From positions 7,266,001 to 7,330,000 of the forward strand of contig CM072864.1 in assembly GCA_036937835.1 (NCBI GenBank): DNA of 64,000 bases, read 5' to 3'. This document shows positions 47,904-57,700 of the stretch, one piece after another. This DNA is from Pampus argenteus (lineage: Eukaryota; Chordata; Actinopteri; Scombriformes; Stromateidae). The notes under the pieces are model-generated. The model saw only the letters and a list, made by a program, of their open reading frames with translations, ran no database searches and was not told where the DNA came from. Both the position numbers and the translations under genes were made by a program. The stretch's first letter is position 1. Each line of letters begins with the position of its first letter.

Positions 47904-49821
47904 AGCTGTGAAACAGTCAATCTGTACTTCTTGTGTGTGTCTCGCCTTTTTTCCACAGTTCACTGTAACTTGATCTATACACACACACAGTCTCATACCT
48001 CCATATTCTCACACAAACACATACTCCCACACTCACGGACAGTTCTTTATCTATCCAAGCCTTTTTTTTTTCCCAGCATTCCACTCTCTAGTGTTTTTGT
48101 TGATCTGCACTGATAATTGTCGCTTTAAGTGACAGTTTCCTCTAGCTGTCTTTCAGTTCGGCGCACAGGTGGCTTTTATTTTTCTTCATATACTTCAAAA
48201 GTTGCCTGAATTTGGTAATATTTTATTTTACAGGTCTGTAATTTTTCTATTTGGGAAAAAAACAGTAGAAGCATAAATAGTTTATAGATTATTTTAGGTA
48301 GACTTCAGCTGCTTGGGTTCAGTTTTATAAACAGATAATCTGTAGCTTAACCCTGAGAGCCTTTGAGCTTTATGTACAACAGTTTAACAACAACTTTAAC
48401 TATAAAGTTCCCATTAAAAATGAATAATGAATGAACATTAACTTGGGATTAATATAGTAGCTCTTTAAAGGAACAACAGCTGCTCATGAACCCAACACAA
48501 CCAAGCTGTAACTGTCTCAAAGCTTTGTCTCTTTTATTTCCTGTCGTACTAATTACACAGCGGAAAATTACGCCTCCCCTAAAAGGGATACCAAATTGTT
48601 TAGCACTAGTGTTTGCTAACGATTGCAGTTACCTAACGTATGAACCATACTGTATAGCATGGACCTTTAAAACAAAACAATTTAAATGTTCTTGTCATCA
48701 TCAGCTGCTGTTGTGTTTACTTTGCTTGTCACAGCTGTGAATAATTCTCATACAGTCTATGGCCATTGTTTTTATAAGTTGTCTTCACTAAAGCTATTAC
48801 TGAGCTACAGTATAGGAACACGGTGCTACAAAGTATAACGATTACCTTGTTGAGCATAATGTTACTGAAAGAATTGGTGCAAAAATATGATCCAATTAGC
48901 ATTTCTGACTGTTTCCGTCAGTCACTCTGGTAATCAGATATCGTACATGCTCAATTTGTGGCCTGTTTGGGATAAGTTGACCATTTCTCTCCAGCACCTT
49001 TTTATTTCCTCTCTATCAGATCTAGCTGCCCTGCGTTTTGTCTAAACTACGACTTCAGTCTGTTTTCCATCCAGGAAGAAGACACCTAACAGAATCTGGT
49101 ATCGCACAGACCGCGGTCGCCATCCAAGCGTCTCTCCAGTTTCCTCCCATGCTCATGTATGGAAAGATCTCAGCAGTGTTTCCACAACAAACACTACAGG
49201 AGCTTTCTCTGCTCTGCTTTCTCACAGCTTTGCATCACGTGTCAACCTGCTCGCACCACCAGCATCATTTGAAAAAAAAAACGGAGATAATGACTCAGGT
49301 TACGTCAATTGTGATTTATTTTAGTTATGTTTTCATGTATATCTGGTTGAAGTAAAACGACCTGAGAATAAATAAAGGTGACACTGGCTTTTCTGCGATC
49401 GTGTTTACATCGACTAATGCTTTGACTCATTCTGAAATAAGAGTCGAATACGTCTGCATAAAATGTGAATATATTTCATTTTGAATTTTGGGGTGTCATT
49501 TGGGAAAAGAAGAGATTCTCCACAAATAAGTCAGACACACTGCCTTTACAACATAACCCTAGCATGCGTGTGTAAAGGGGAAAATGTTTGATGAACTGGC
49601 AAAGCCTTAAAGACATTTGTCAGAGGCCAAAATACACACAATTATCAGTCAGATAATAAATAAACTAGACTGCAGAAAGTATAGAACGACCAAATATGTG
49701 TTTTTATAGACTATACATAATATATATTTCTATTTCTTTTCTTATATTCTTCTAAGTAGTAAAACAAAAACAAAAAAAAAGCCAAGAAGCTACAGTGATG
49801 TCGTCTTAATCCAAGAGCAAC

Positions 49822-49827
49822 TTTATT
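49822..49827 (-). terminator. tcea2 polyadenylation signal
   Basis: AATAAA on the minus strand, the first canonical hexamer downstream of the tcea2 TGA (50177), implying a 3' UTR of about 0.37 kb. Confidence 0.6.
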
Positions 49828-50176
49828 ATAAATGTTAAGGGCAAAATATGTGGCAGCACAACATGGCAAACAAAGGCACATCCACTGTTTCCACAAGGCC
49901 TACATGTGATTTTAATCTGGCATAAAGCTTCATCTACCGTAAGAAATTAACTCTTAAGTGCTCCATAGAAAACAAATGAAACCAACAGACAACATGAACT
50001 GGCATCTCTCTCTCCAAATATATTACAGCTTTTTTTTTAGTTTGATATATATAAAATAAAAATAAAAAATAAAAAAAACTATACAAAATAAAGAACAAAA
50101 TTATTTTTTTTAATGCAAATTCAATTAATTTTAGTTAGTCCGCTTCATGATGGAATAATATTCACACACGTCCTCT

Positions 50177-50185
50177 TCAACAGAA
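50177..50185 (-). CDS. tcea2: tcea2 exon 10 (last two codons)
   Basis: A TTTTTTTCCCTTTCAG acceptor is followed by TTC TGT TGA, giving the invariant C-terminal Phe-Cys and stop. Human TFIIS genes also place the last residues in the final exon. The assignment rests on phase, acceptor quality and this conserved ending. Confidence 0.85.
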   Translation of the reverse strand, partial: FC

Positions 50186-53100
50186 CTGAAAGGGAAAAAA
50201 AACAGAAAGGAAAGAAGGAAGAAAGAAGAGTGAATGTTGGACTTGTATTCAACATCATTTACAAGGTGACATTGTGACTGTGTTATGTTTTACAAGTAAC
50301 ACAGCTATGTTCACTTAACCCTTAGATTTGCTAATTAATTAGCTTGAGATTAGTTTTCACATTGTTTCCCTGCAAACATCTTCATAGTTTTGCTTGTCAT
50401 GTTTTGTCATCTTTGGTTTAGGGTTAGAGCTGTGAAGTACAATTTAAAAATAGCTTCTGTCACTTAAAACAGCTCTTGTTTGTTAAGATGATGTTGGAGG
50501 TAAAAAGGTTATGAAGCTATTAGTATTTATAATTAAAATGCTGGAACCTCCCACTGTGTTTCAGAGTCTCAAACTGCTGATACAACAAACGCAAAAAAAA
50601 AAAATAAAAACTTCCCACAAACCACCAGCTTCTCAAATTAGTCACTTCACCTTGACCTAGAGAAGCAGGAGCTAAATAAGGGAAGGAGGGAGGTACCGGA
50701 AAAACTACGAAGAGAGAGAGAGAGAGAGGAAGGAGTAAACATGGAGAGGAAAGAGGAGGAGAGGGGAGGGATGACATGGAGGGAGGAGGGTGAAAAGTTT
50801 AAAAGGAGGTATGAGATGTAAACACGATGGGAAGGAGGGAAAGGACAAAATTTGAAGAAAGTGTAAAAAAAGAAAAAAGAAACGGAGGGGGAAGAAGAGG
50901 AGGCGGAGGAGGAGAAGGCACAAATAAGGAAAGGGGTGTAAGAGCAATACAAATATAAAATGTAAAGTAAAAAAGAAACAGGATGTAGGAAGAGAGGATG
51001 TGTAAGAAGTAAAAAGGAAAACAAAGGTGAAGGTAACAATAGGAGAGTCTGGTCTCTGCTGCCATCTAGTGGTGAGACTTTGTTACTGACACTCAGGTGA
51101 ATCAATTCAGAGAAAAATGTCATTATTTATTTATTTATTTTTTAAATGTAGTGATTCACCTTTTTTGCTGAACTTACTTTTTGCAACCGGTATCATGTAT
51201 CCTTATTTAATCTAATGTCAAATAATGTTTCCCACAATGCCTTTCAAGAGAAAGGTGCAGGACACATTTCATACACAACTACAGATTTGTTATTTATTTT
51301 GGTTGCAAACAGACGGCAGTATACATTGATGACTTTTTATTTCATAGTATTTACATTTAAGTAAAGTTAATTTTATTGTTATTGCATATACAATTTTTCC
51401 AGGTTCACTCTTGTTTTCCCAAAAGAGGGGTAAAAGGATGGGTGCTTATTGCTGTGTATTACGGTACATCAGTGTAAGTTATCATCTATAATATAGATTC
51501 TATATATTGCTGACATGTTTATGTATGTTTAGTCTTAAATCAAACATTTATTAATACTATTTAGTTCTACTATTAGGTAGTAATATTGTTTATTTACCTT
51601 CCATCGGTTGCCACAGCTGTTACACAACACAAAGGTGGTCATGGGCTCATCAGCACTGCGAATTTGCACCTACGCACGCACGCACGCATGCACACAGAAA
51701 GAGAGAGCCGATCAAAAAACACAACATAGTGAAGCATGTACATTAGCGCTGTGTGTGTCCATACCTGTGTGTATGAGCAGCTCTTTCCGTGACACTTGCT
51801 ACAGATGAACATATCCGTCTCAGTTCCTCCGACCCTCGACAGCTGATGCTGTCTGATGGACTCTTTAGTCAGAGCCTCTCTCATCAGCTTCAGCTCCGCA
51901 CTTGCCATCTCCTGTACACATAAACAAACACTGAGACATATATATATACACTGTACAACAATGACCCTCATAACCTTAACTCTAATGTTAACAGACAAAC
52001 CGGCTGCATTACTGACATCAGCAGTCATGCAGGCGATGCGTTGAGGCGAGATGTTGCCACACAGGACGTTACGCCGCAGGTCAGGATTCTTCTGATCCTT
52101 CAGGTTGGAGATGCGGCTTCGTAGGCGGCTTTTATATTTCATATCTGTCGACTTAAACTCCTGGAAGATCTGTGAACACGGCGAGCGGTCAAAGAGGAAA
52201 ACGGTGAATATGCACACATACATTCTGTGTACGCTTTTGGTATTAAAACCACATGGCTACATGTAGACGAACTGGCCTGATAAAGTAGGATTTAATGCCA
52301 ACATAGTATTTATGACTCTTAATCAAATTTCATAACCATTCCAATATCTGACAACAGAAACATAAAAATGCTGTACTGTATTTCTATGAATACACTGACG
52401 GAGACAGCCAATCACAGTGTCCTGAAACATGACATATAACCTAGGTGATAACACCGGAAATGCCTTTTGCTATGTGGTAACAGTTGTTGATGTTGGTGGG
52501 TTGAAGCCCCTACTGGAAACCACGTCATGGTGGTATAAAACACATAAGTGAATATGTTTTTTTCAACAATTCTATAGTATTTTTATTTTTTTTACAAAGT
52601 TACAGTGAACATGAGACAACATGAAAGGATATGATCCTCGATTTGTGCTGCAAGGTGCTTGCAGTCGACTCCGATGGTCTTGTGATCATCTGGAAAACAA
52701 ACACAAAGAAATGCCCTCGTTCAACGTGATATATATTAATGAAGAAAATCAAGATAAATGACCAACTGCTTCGGCTCGCAAACTGGTAACTAAATAACAA
52801 AATTAGTTCAATTAGTCAAATCAGAAGCTCAAAGAAGTACTTCAGACTTTTTAGGCAACAGGATGGTGGCCAGTTAGCTTAGCTTAGCATAAAGACTGGC
52901 ATTCCTTTAACATGCGTTTGTAAATAAAGACACAATCCACACAGTGCAGAAACTGATATCAATAAAATCGGCCAGCAAATTGTATCCACCTCTAATTAGG
53001 AGAAAGTTTGATGGATTATGCACTTATTTTATGTCAATCAATACCTCACAAGATCGTGGAGGAAATGAGAATTTATGGTAATCAGTGTGAAAGATGTTGA

Positions 53101-53673
53101 AGGTCTCAGTAGCTTCAATCCACAAATTGAACTCAAACATCACATCTGATATGAAGCATTTGTGTAAACAGTCATTCAATATGAATTATAAGAGCACCCG
53201 GGTCAACTTTCTGGGATTGTAAAAATACCGTCAGTCTGCAGCGCGGCCACCAGCAGCTCACGACACTTGTTCCGGACACTGTCGGTGGTGACGGGGGCAG
53301 GGGGGAAGGAGGTGACCATAGGAGGGAGGGTGGGTGAGGTGGGTGAGGTAGGGGTGGCGGGGGGATCTTCGGACGTCATACTGCTGAGGAAAAGAAGTGA
53401 TGAAGAAGAGAGAAGAGTTGTAAAGCATGAGAATCAGTCAGTCAACAAAAATGACATCATCACTGCGCGACAGACCCTTTCTCGCTGCTGCAAGAGTCCT
53501 TGGAGGTGGACGATGACCTCACAGGAGAGCCCTCCTTCTTCTTCTCCTTCTCCTCTGACTTTCCCTCTGAACCGTCTGTGGGACGAGACACAAAGCACAC
53601 AAACACACAAATATACAGTACAGACATTTAGCAACAAATGCACAGAGCACATATTTTCAGTAGACACATCATT

Positions 53674-53711
<38 letters not shown>

Positions 53712-56700
53712 ACCCAGTAGTTTCTTCCAGGACTTAATGAGAGCTTTGGCTAGAGTCTGAACCTCATCATCTGTACTCTGTTTCCTCACAGCGTTCACCG
53801 ACATCCCAACTCTGGTGGACTGGGGAGGGAGAGACAGTGAAACGAGTTGTCTTCTTTATGAGAAACCATTATCTATTACCTACTATACACTACTTATATA
53901 TCACTCTTATCCTGTTTATCCCACATAATGAAGGATCACAATCATAATGTTGGGGAAAATAAAAGCTATAAAAGTATAATTGCCTTACATCTATGCGCAT
54001 CCTGTTTTCATAGTACACAAACATCTCTGGTTTTACGCACAAGCAGAAACATCAAGTAGTTGCTACGTCATTACTGTAAACTGTACAGTGGTCCACGTAT
54101 CTGCAGTGTACTTTAACTGGCATGTGCACAAGTTTAGTAGCTCTTCAAATATTAATACATGTTTCGCGTCAAATGGAAAAAACATCTTAATCACCATGCA
54201 GAGGCTTGTTATGCTCTAGGCTTCCTGTATATTCGAGTCTTACTCTTAACAAACTGAGGAGTATAAATGCTAACAGCAGCAGCAGGGTGGAGTTATCAAC
54301 CTGCAGAGTCTCCAGAGACATCTTAATGTTCTTCAACTCCCTCAGCAGGTCGAGAGCGCCGTCCTGTTAAAACAAAGACAGATGACAACATTCACATTAA
54401 TCTTCTTACCAAGGAATGTGAGGTCACCTGGAGGATGACCCCTGAATGTGTTTTTAATTGTTTTAGGCGCGCTAGCCACATGGCAACCGGTCAAGGCAGA
54501 CGGCCGTCCACCCAGAGCCCTGATCGAGGTTTTTTTTAGGTTAAGTTTTTCCTTGCCACTGCCGCCACGTACTTGCTCATGGGGGAGTCGTTGGGTCTCT
54601 GTAAATTAAAGAGTGCAGTCTAGATCTGCTCAGTATGTCATTTGACAACTTTTGTTGTCATTTGGCGCTATATTATAAGATTTACTTTACTTGGCTCTAG
54701 GGGTGACAATGTCCAACAGTTCGGTCCAGACAGTGTATCTCAATAACTATTGAAACATGTGTACAGACATGCAAGGTCCCCAGAGGATACAAACTTCTGT
54801 GAAGTTGCATGCAAAACTAAGATAGTGAACATGGCAAACATTATACTTGCTTAGCATCAACATGCAAGTATTGCCACTGTGTCTGTTAGCATGTTAACAC
54901 TAGCTTTTATCTCATAGCGCCACTGTGTCTGTTAGCATGTTAACACTAGCTTTTATCTCGGAGCGCCACTGTGTCTGTTAGCATGTTAACACTAGCTTTT
55001 ATCTCATAGCGCCACTGTGTCTGTTAGCATGTTAACACTAGCTTTTATCTCGGAGCGCCACTGCGTATATTAGCATGTTAACACTAGCTTTTATCTCATT
55101 GCGCCACTGCGTCTATTAGCATGTTAACACTAGCTTTTATTTTGTTGCGCCACTGCGTCTATTAGCACGTTAACACTAGCGTTTATCCCATAGCTCCACT
55201 ATGTCTGTTAGCATGTTAACACTAGCTTTTATCTCATAGCGCCACTGTGTCTGTTAGCATGTTAACACTAGCTTTTATCTCATAGCGCCACTGCGTATAT
55301 TAGCATGTTAACACTAGCTTTTATCTCGTTGCGCCACTACGTCTATTAGCATGTTAACACTAGCTTTTATCCTATAGCGCCACTGTGTCTGTTAGCATGT
55401 TAACACTAGCTTTTATCTCGGAGCGCCACTGCGTATATTAGCATGTTAACACTAGCTTTTATCTCGTTGCGCCACTGCGTCTATTAGCATGTTAACACTA
55501 GCTTTTATCTCTTGCGCCACTGCGTCTATTAGCATGTTACCACTAGCTTTTATCTCATAGCGCCACTGTGTCTGTTAGCATGTTAACACTAGCTTTTATC
55601 TCATAGCGCTACTGTGTCTGTTAGTATGTTAACACTAGCTTTTATCTCATAGCGCCACTGTGTCTGTTAGCATGTTAACACTAGCTTTTATCTCATAGCG
55701 CCACTGTGTCTGTTAGCATGTTAACACTAGCTTTTATCTCATAGCGCCACTGTGTACAATTAGCATGTTAACACTAGCTTTTATCTCGTTGCGCCACTGC
55801 GTCTATTAGCATGTTAACACTAGCTTTTATCTCTTGCGCCACTGCGTCTATTAGCATGTTACCACTAGCTTTTATCTCGTAGTGCTCGTAGAGCCTCACA
55901 GAGGTTCATTCAAATCTTTATTTTAGCCTTAAAAATCTTTGAGGTTTCACTCATTTAGCATGATGTCGAGATACAGAGGCAAAAAGACAATATGCAAATC
56001 AAAAGGACAACAAAACTCCAAAAAAACAAAGTTTCAAGAAAACCTTTATAACGTGTTCAGACCAAAAAGTAAAGCAAAAGTTTCTCCTCGTGTTACTTGT
56101 GCAAATACGGCCACTGCAGTGTTTTTCACAACCCACGAATATTTGCACAGTACGTTATATCAGAGCTCTGGATGCACACAGACGGCCACAATAAGCGTTT
56201 CATATATCTGATTCAATGTGAAGACATCAGGAGAATCTCAAAGCTGATACAGCGACTTTCATGACACAGCGTCATACTATGTCACCATATATTTCACGTT
56301 ATTTACGTCGCCCAGCATGAATTTGCCAATATGACACCACGCAAAAAAAAAAATTGCTTTGTGGTATCGACACGATATCAGAGTAAATATCAAATTATTT
56401 GCGGCCTAAAGCTAAATTCATAGTTTACATGTCACAGTTTTCTTTGTTTGACTTTTTCATTTTAAATCTGTCAGATTCAACAAACAAAAGAGCTGTTCTT
56501 CTCGCTGTCGTGAAGTCCGAACAACAGACGCAGAAACGATGAGCCGGCAAAGACAAAAGCACTCGATAAGCTGTTTGTCTTTCTGCCCCCAGTGGTCAAA
56601 ATGGCCAAATGCAGATTTAAATAAAACAGGTAGCTTACTTCATCAAATGAAAATTGTTAAAATTGAATAAAACAGAAATCCTCTGAGATCAGTTTGTATT

Positions 56701-57508
56701 AAATTCTGCCTATATGAATTCTGATGTGACTTGAAAATGTCTTTAAAATATATTAACCATTTTTATGATGTGTTGGGACCCATTTTTCATTTGGGACCCA
56801 AGAAAGAAACATTACAATTGAAATAAAAAAATATATATAATCATTAAATTTTCCTTCAGCTTGGTTTGGGGCAGAATTGGTTTAGTTTTCATTTTTCTAT
56901 AAGATATTAAATACAGTCGTTTAAAATATTGACTAGTTTTTTTCACTGTTTGTCTTGTTATTGGATGCACTGTTCCACAAACACACACACATATATATTC
57001 AAATATGTGACAACTACATTTACACATCTAGATTGATATTTAGTGCATTTCTGCCTAAACGACCACCATATAAAATTGAATAACATCTGGAGTCACACTT
57101 AATAAACTCTAAAGGTTAGTTGACAAGATAATTGATTGCAGGTGCGGCTGATTCAATTGGCAGCTCTTGGACCAATCGCAGAGCAGCGATTTATATCCAA
57201 ACTATTTCTAAAAAACTATATATATAGATATATAGAAATCATCTGCTGCAGTCTTGCTACGCGTCAGATTATGTGCAGATAAATGCTCCACAGACACACA
57301 CACACTGCTGTGTTTCCAGAAATGTCCCTCTCTCAGCAGTTAAAGGTGAAGCTCATCACCTGATCGCGTGTTTTTCTGCGGATGCAGCAACTGTTTGGTT
57401 TTTTTTTTGTTGTTGTTGTTTTTTTGGAGGGGGACTCACCGTGTTTTTCTTGTGCACCATTTTATCCAGCTTTTTGGCAATGCGCTCCACTTCCTGGTTT
57501 TTAGCCAT
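50177..57508 (-). CDS. tcea2: tcea2, transcription elongation factor A2 / TFIIS (whole spliced gene)
   Basis: TFIIS binds stalled RNA polymerase II in the nucleus and stimulates its cleavage of backtracked RNA. Ten coding exons join in frame to 309 residues (human TCEA2 is 299). The N-terminal LW domain (about 1-80) includes STRVGMSVNAVRKQS; a Ser/Lys/Pro-rich linker spans about 81-140. The central polymerase-binding domain (about 145-255) contains STDMKYKSRLRSRISNLKD. The C-terminal zinc ribbon holds Cys271, Cys274, Cys299 and Cys302, and the catalytic Asp290-Glu291 pair in RSADEPMTTF; it ends NRWKFC. NPDLRRNVLCG and the ISPQRIA-MT stretch favour TCEA2 over TCEA1, as does the rgs19 neighbour. 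The start has strong context (GAAATGG). Splice phases agree at every join; intron 6 is AT-AC. No domain is broken. Confidence 0.96.
50690..51015 (+). repeat. purine-rich tract in tcea2 intron 9
   Basis: The plus strand is almost all A/G (GGAGGAGG and GAAGAGGAGG-type runs) for over 300 bases, hence pyrimidine-rich in the sense of tcea2. The minus-strand open frames rich in Ser, Phe, Leu and Pro are artefacts of this. Confidence 0.85.
51598..51669 (-). CDS. tcea2: tcea2 exon 9 (catalytic hairpin of zinc ribbon)
   Basis: 24 codons, VQIRSADEPMTTFVLCNSCG then NRWK. It holds the Asp-Glu pair needed for stimulating RNA cleavage and the last two zinc-binding Cys. Donor GTAAAT; the acceptor follows a (GCGT)n stretch. 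Confidence 0.97.
51765..51911 (-). CDS. tcea2: tcea2 exon 8
   Basis: 49 codons in phase 0, EMASAELKLMREALTKESIR to the first half of the zinc ribbon, MFICSKCHGKSCSYTQ. Acceptor GTACAG, donor GTATGG. Confidence 0.97.
52017..52171 (-). CDS. tcea2: tcea2 exon 7
   Basis: Encodes IFQEFKSTDMKYKSRLRSRI through NPDLRRNVLCGNISPQRIAC to MTAD, the core of the polymerase-binding domain. Donor is GTCAGT. Confidence 0.97.
52172..52632 (-). other. tcea2: tcea2 intron 6, AT-AC (U12-type)
   Basis: On the minus strand the intron begins ATATCCTTT, an exact U12-type AT-AC donor, and ends CAC before AGATCTTCC. About 17 bases before the 3' end lies TCTTTGAC, close to the U12 branch-site consensus. Splicing there joins GAT-C to AG-ATC, giving IEDQIFQEF, which aligns with IEEAIYQEI in human TCEA1. 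TFIIS genes are among the vertebrate genes I recall as carrying such an intron. Confidence 0.88.
52633..52689 (-). CDS. tcea2: tcea2 exon 6
   Basis: Encodes DDHKTIGVDCKHLAAQIED and ends one base into the next codon at a U12-type ATATCCTTT donor. No GT donor here would keep the frame with exon 7. Confidence 0.92.
53229..53380 (-). CDS. tcea2: tcea2 exon 5
   Basis: Encodes a Pro/Thr/Ser-rich segment, then VTSFPPAPVTTDSVRNKCRE and LLVAALQTD, matching ITTFPPVPVTCDAVRNKCRE in human TCEA2. The acceptor is a tandem CAGCAG, so the exon may start three bases earlier (53383). Confidence 0.95.
53476..53575 (-). CDS. tcea2: tcea2 exon 4 (variable linker)
   Basis: Starts two bases into a codon and ends two bases into a codon. 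Encodes an acidic/Lys-rich then Ser-rich linker (GSEGKSEEKEKKKEGSPVRS and onward to SSEK). This part is poorly conserved among TFIIS paralogues; the exon is supported by phase on both sides. The donor GTCTGT is weak. Confidence 0.85.
53679..53709. repeat. (CA)n microsatellite abutting the tcea2 exon 3 donor
   Basis: About 15 CA units on the plus strand, reading (TG)n in the tcea2 transcript from about base 5 of intron 3, which is only 138 bases long. Confidence 0.95.
53714..53819 (-). CDS. tcea2: tcea2 exon 3
   Basis: Encodes STRVGMSVNAVRKQS through IKSWKKLL, ending one base into the next codon. The donor GTACGTGTG runs directly into a long (TG)n tract. Confidence 0.97.
54301..54363 (-). CDS. 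tcea2: tcea2 exon 2
   Basis: 21 codons, DGALDLLRELKNIKMSLETL then Q; acceptor TTAACAG, donor GTTGAT (weak). Corresponds to AEGAMDLLRELKAMP in human TCEA2. Confidence 0.95.
54515..54700 (+). repeat. LINE 3'-tail-like dispersed repeat
   Basis: TTTTTCCTTGCCACTGCCGC, then TGCTCATGGGGGAGTCGTTG, GGTCTCTGTAAATTAAAGAG and TTTGGCGCTATATTATAAGA is the order found in a very common fish retroelement 3' end. It lies just upstream, on the plus strand, of the minisatellite host repeat. Confidence 0.7.
54705..55915 (+). repeat. dispersed repeat hosting an expanded minisatellite
   Basis: The left part (CTCAATAACTATTGAAACAT, then ACAGACATGCAAGGTCCCCA, GAGGATACAAACT and AAACTAAGATAGTGAACATG) and the right end (GAGCCTCACAGAGGTTCATT) match the start and finish of an abundant fish repeat. 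Its single GTTAGCATGTTAACACTAGC module appears to have expanded into the array between them. Confidence 0.65.
54875..55880. repeat. 46-bp minisatellite, about 22 copies
   Basis: The unit is GCCACTGTGTCTGTTAGCAT followed by GTTAACACTAGCTTTTATCT and CATAGC. I count 22 occurrences of the ACTAGC-TTTAT core over about 1005 bases. Variants at fixed positions (TGTGTCTGTTAGC, GCGTATATTAGC, GCGTCTATTAGC; ACCACTAGC instead of ACACTAGC) fall in recurring orders, showing block duplication. Confidence 0.95.
57440..57508 (-). CDS. tcea2: tcea2 exon 1 (start)
   Basis: Encodes MAKNQEVERIAKKLDKMVHK then KNT, 23 codons, phase-0 GTGAGT donor. It matches the first helix of the TFIIS N-terminal domain. The ATG has G at -3 and G at +4. 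Confidence 0.95.
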
Positions 57509-57528
57509 TTCGATCAGATTTCTCTCCG

Positions 57529-57543
57529 TCAGATCTCCTCCAT
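57529..57543 (-). other. possible upstream ORF of tcea2
   Basis: ATGGAGGAGATCTGA encodes Met-Glu-Glu-Ile-stop, 20 bases before the tcea2 ATG and in another frame. It matters only if transcription starts upstream of 57543, which is likely but unproven. Confidence 0.4.
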
Positions 57544-57599
57544 TGATGTGGAAGAAAAAACTCTCCCCCGTGTCTCTCTTTACGCAGTCTGTCTGTCTC

Positions 57600-57700
57600 C
57601 TTCTCTCCCAGCTGCTGCCTCACTCTCGTTTGTTGTTGTGTGGCACCGTGGGACTCTGGGAGTTGTAGTTTTGCAGTTTTTTTTTTGGTTCTGTCCAAAT
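57600..57700 (-). promoter_or_regulatory. tcea2: tcea2 promoter region
   Basis: Sequence just upstream of the tcea2 start, less AT-rich than its surroundings, containing a ZNF143-type site. No TATA box is evident, as expected for a housekeeping transcription factor. Confidence 0.5.
57651..57669 (-). promoter_or_regulatory. ZNF143 (SBS)-type site
   Basis: On the minus strand ACTACAACTCCCAGAGTCC closely matches the ZNF143/STAF consensus ACTACAATTCCCAGAATGC, ending about 143 bases before the tcea2 ATG. These sites are typical of housekeeping promoters. Confidence 0.7.

Larger units (their letters stand above)
43661..49800. other. interval between convergent rgs19 and tcea2
   Basis: No exon recognised. 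Holds the simple repeats and SINE-like pieces listed separately, plus a GGGGTCTGTGGACCCCTAGT phrase (47338-47357) known from dispersed repeats. Open frames up to 126 codons are low-complexity. Confidence 0.5.
54364..57439 (-). other. tcea2: tcea2 intron 1 (3.1 kb)
   Basis: From a GTGAGT donor to a TTAACAG acceptor. Contains a LINE-tail repeat, a dispersed repeat with the 46-bp minisatellite, and AT-rich DNA with no recognised exon (about 55920-57430). Confidence 0.8.

Noticed and set aside
50647..51123. 158-codon minus-strand open frame rich in Ser, Leu, Phe and Pro
   Set aside because: It translates a polypyrimidine tract within tcea2 intron 9.
51639..52223. 194-codon minus-strand open frame as a single-exon gene
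   Set aside because: It is a read-through of tcea2 exons 7 and 8 with introns 7 and 8; it leaves the TFIIS frame in intron 8.
52608..52632. GT donor (GTTGTC) for tcea2 exon 6
   Set aside because: It would end in phase 1 while the matching AG acceptor for exon 7 starts in phase 0, and it adds residues absent from TFIIS.
54875..55880. CRISPR-like array
   Set aside because: The units are contiguous with no unique spacers; this is a eukaryotic minisatellite.
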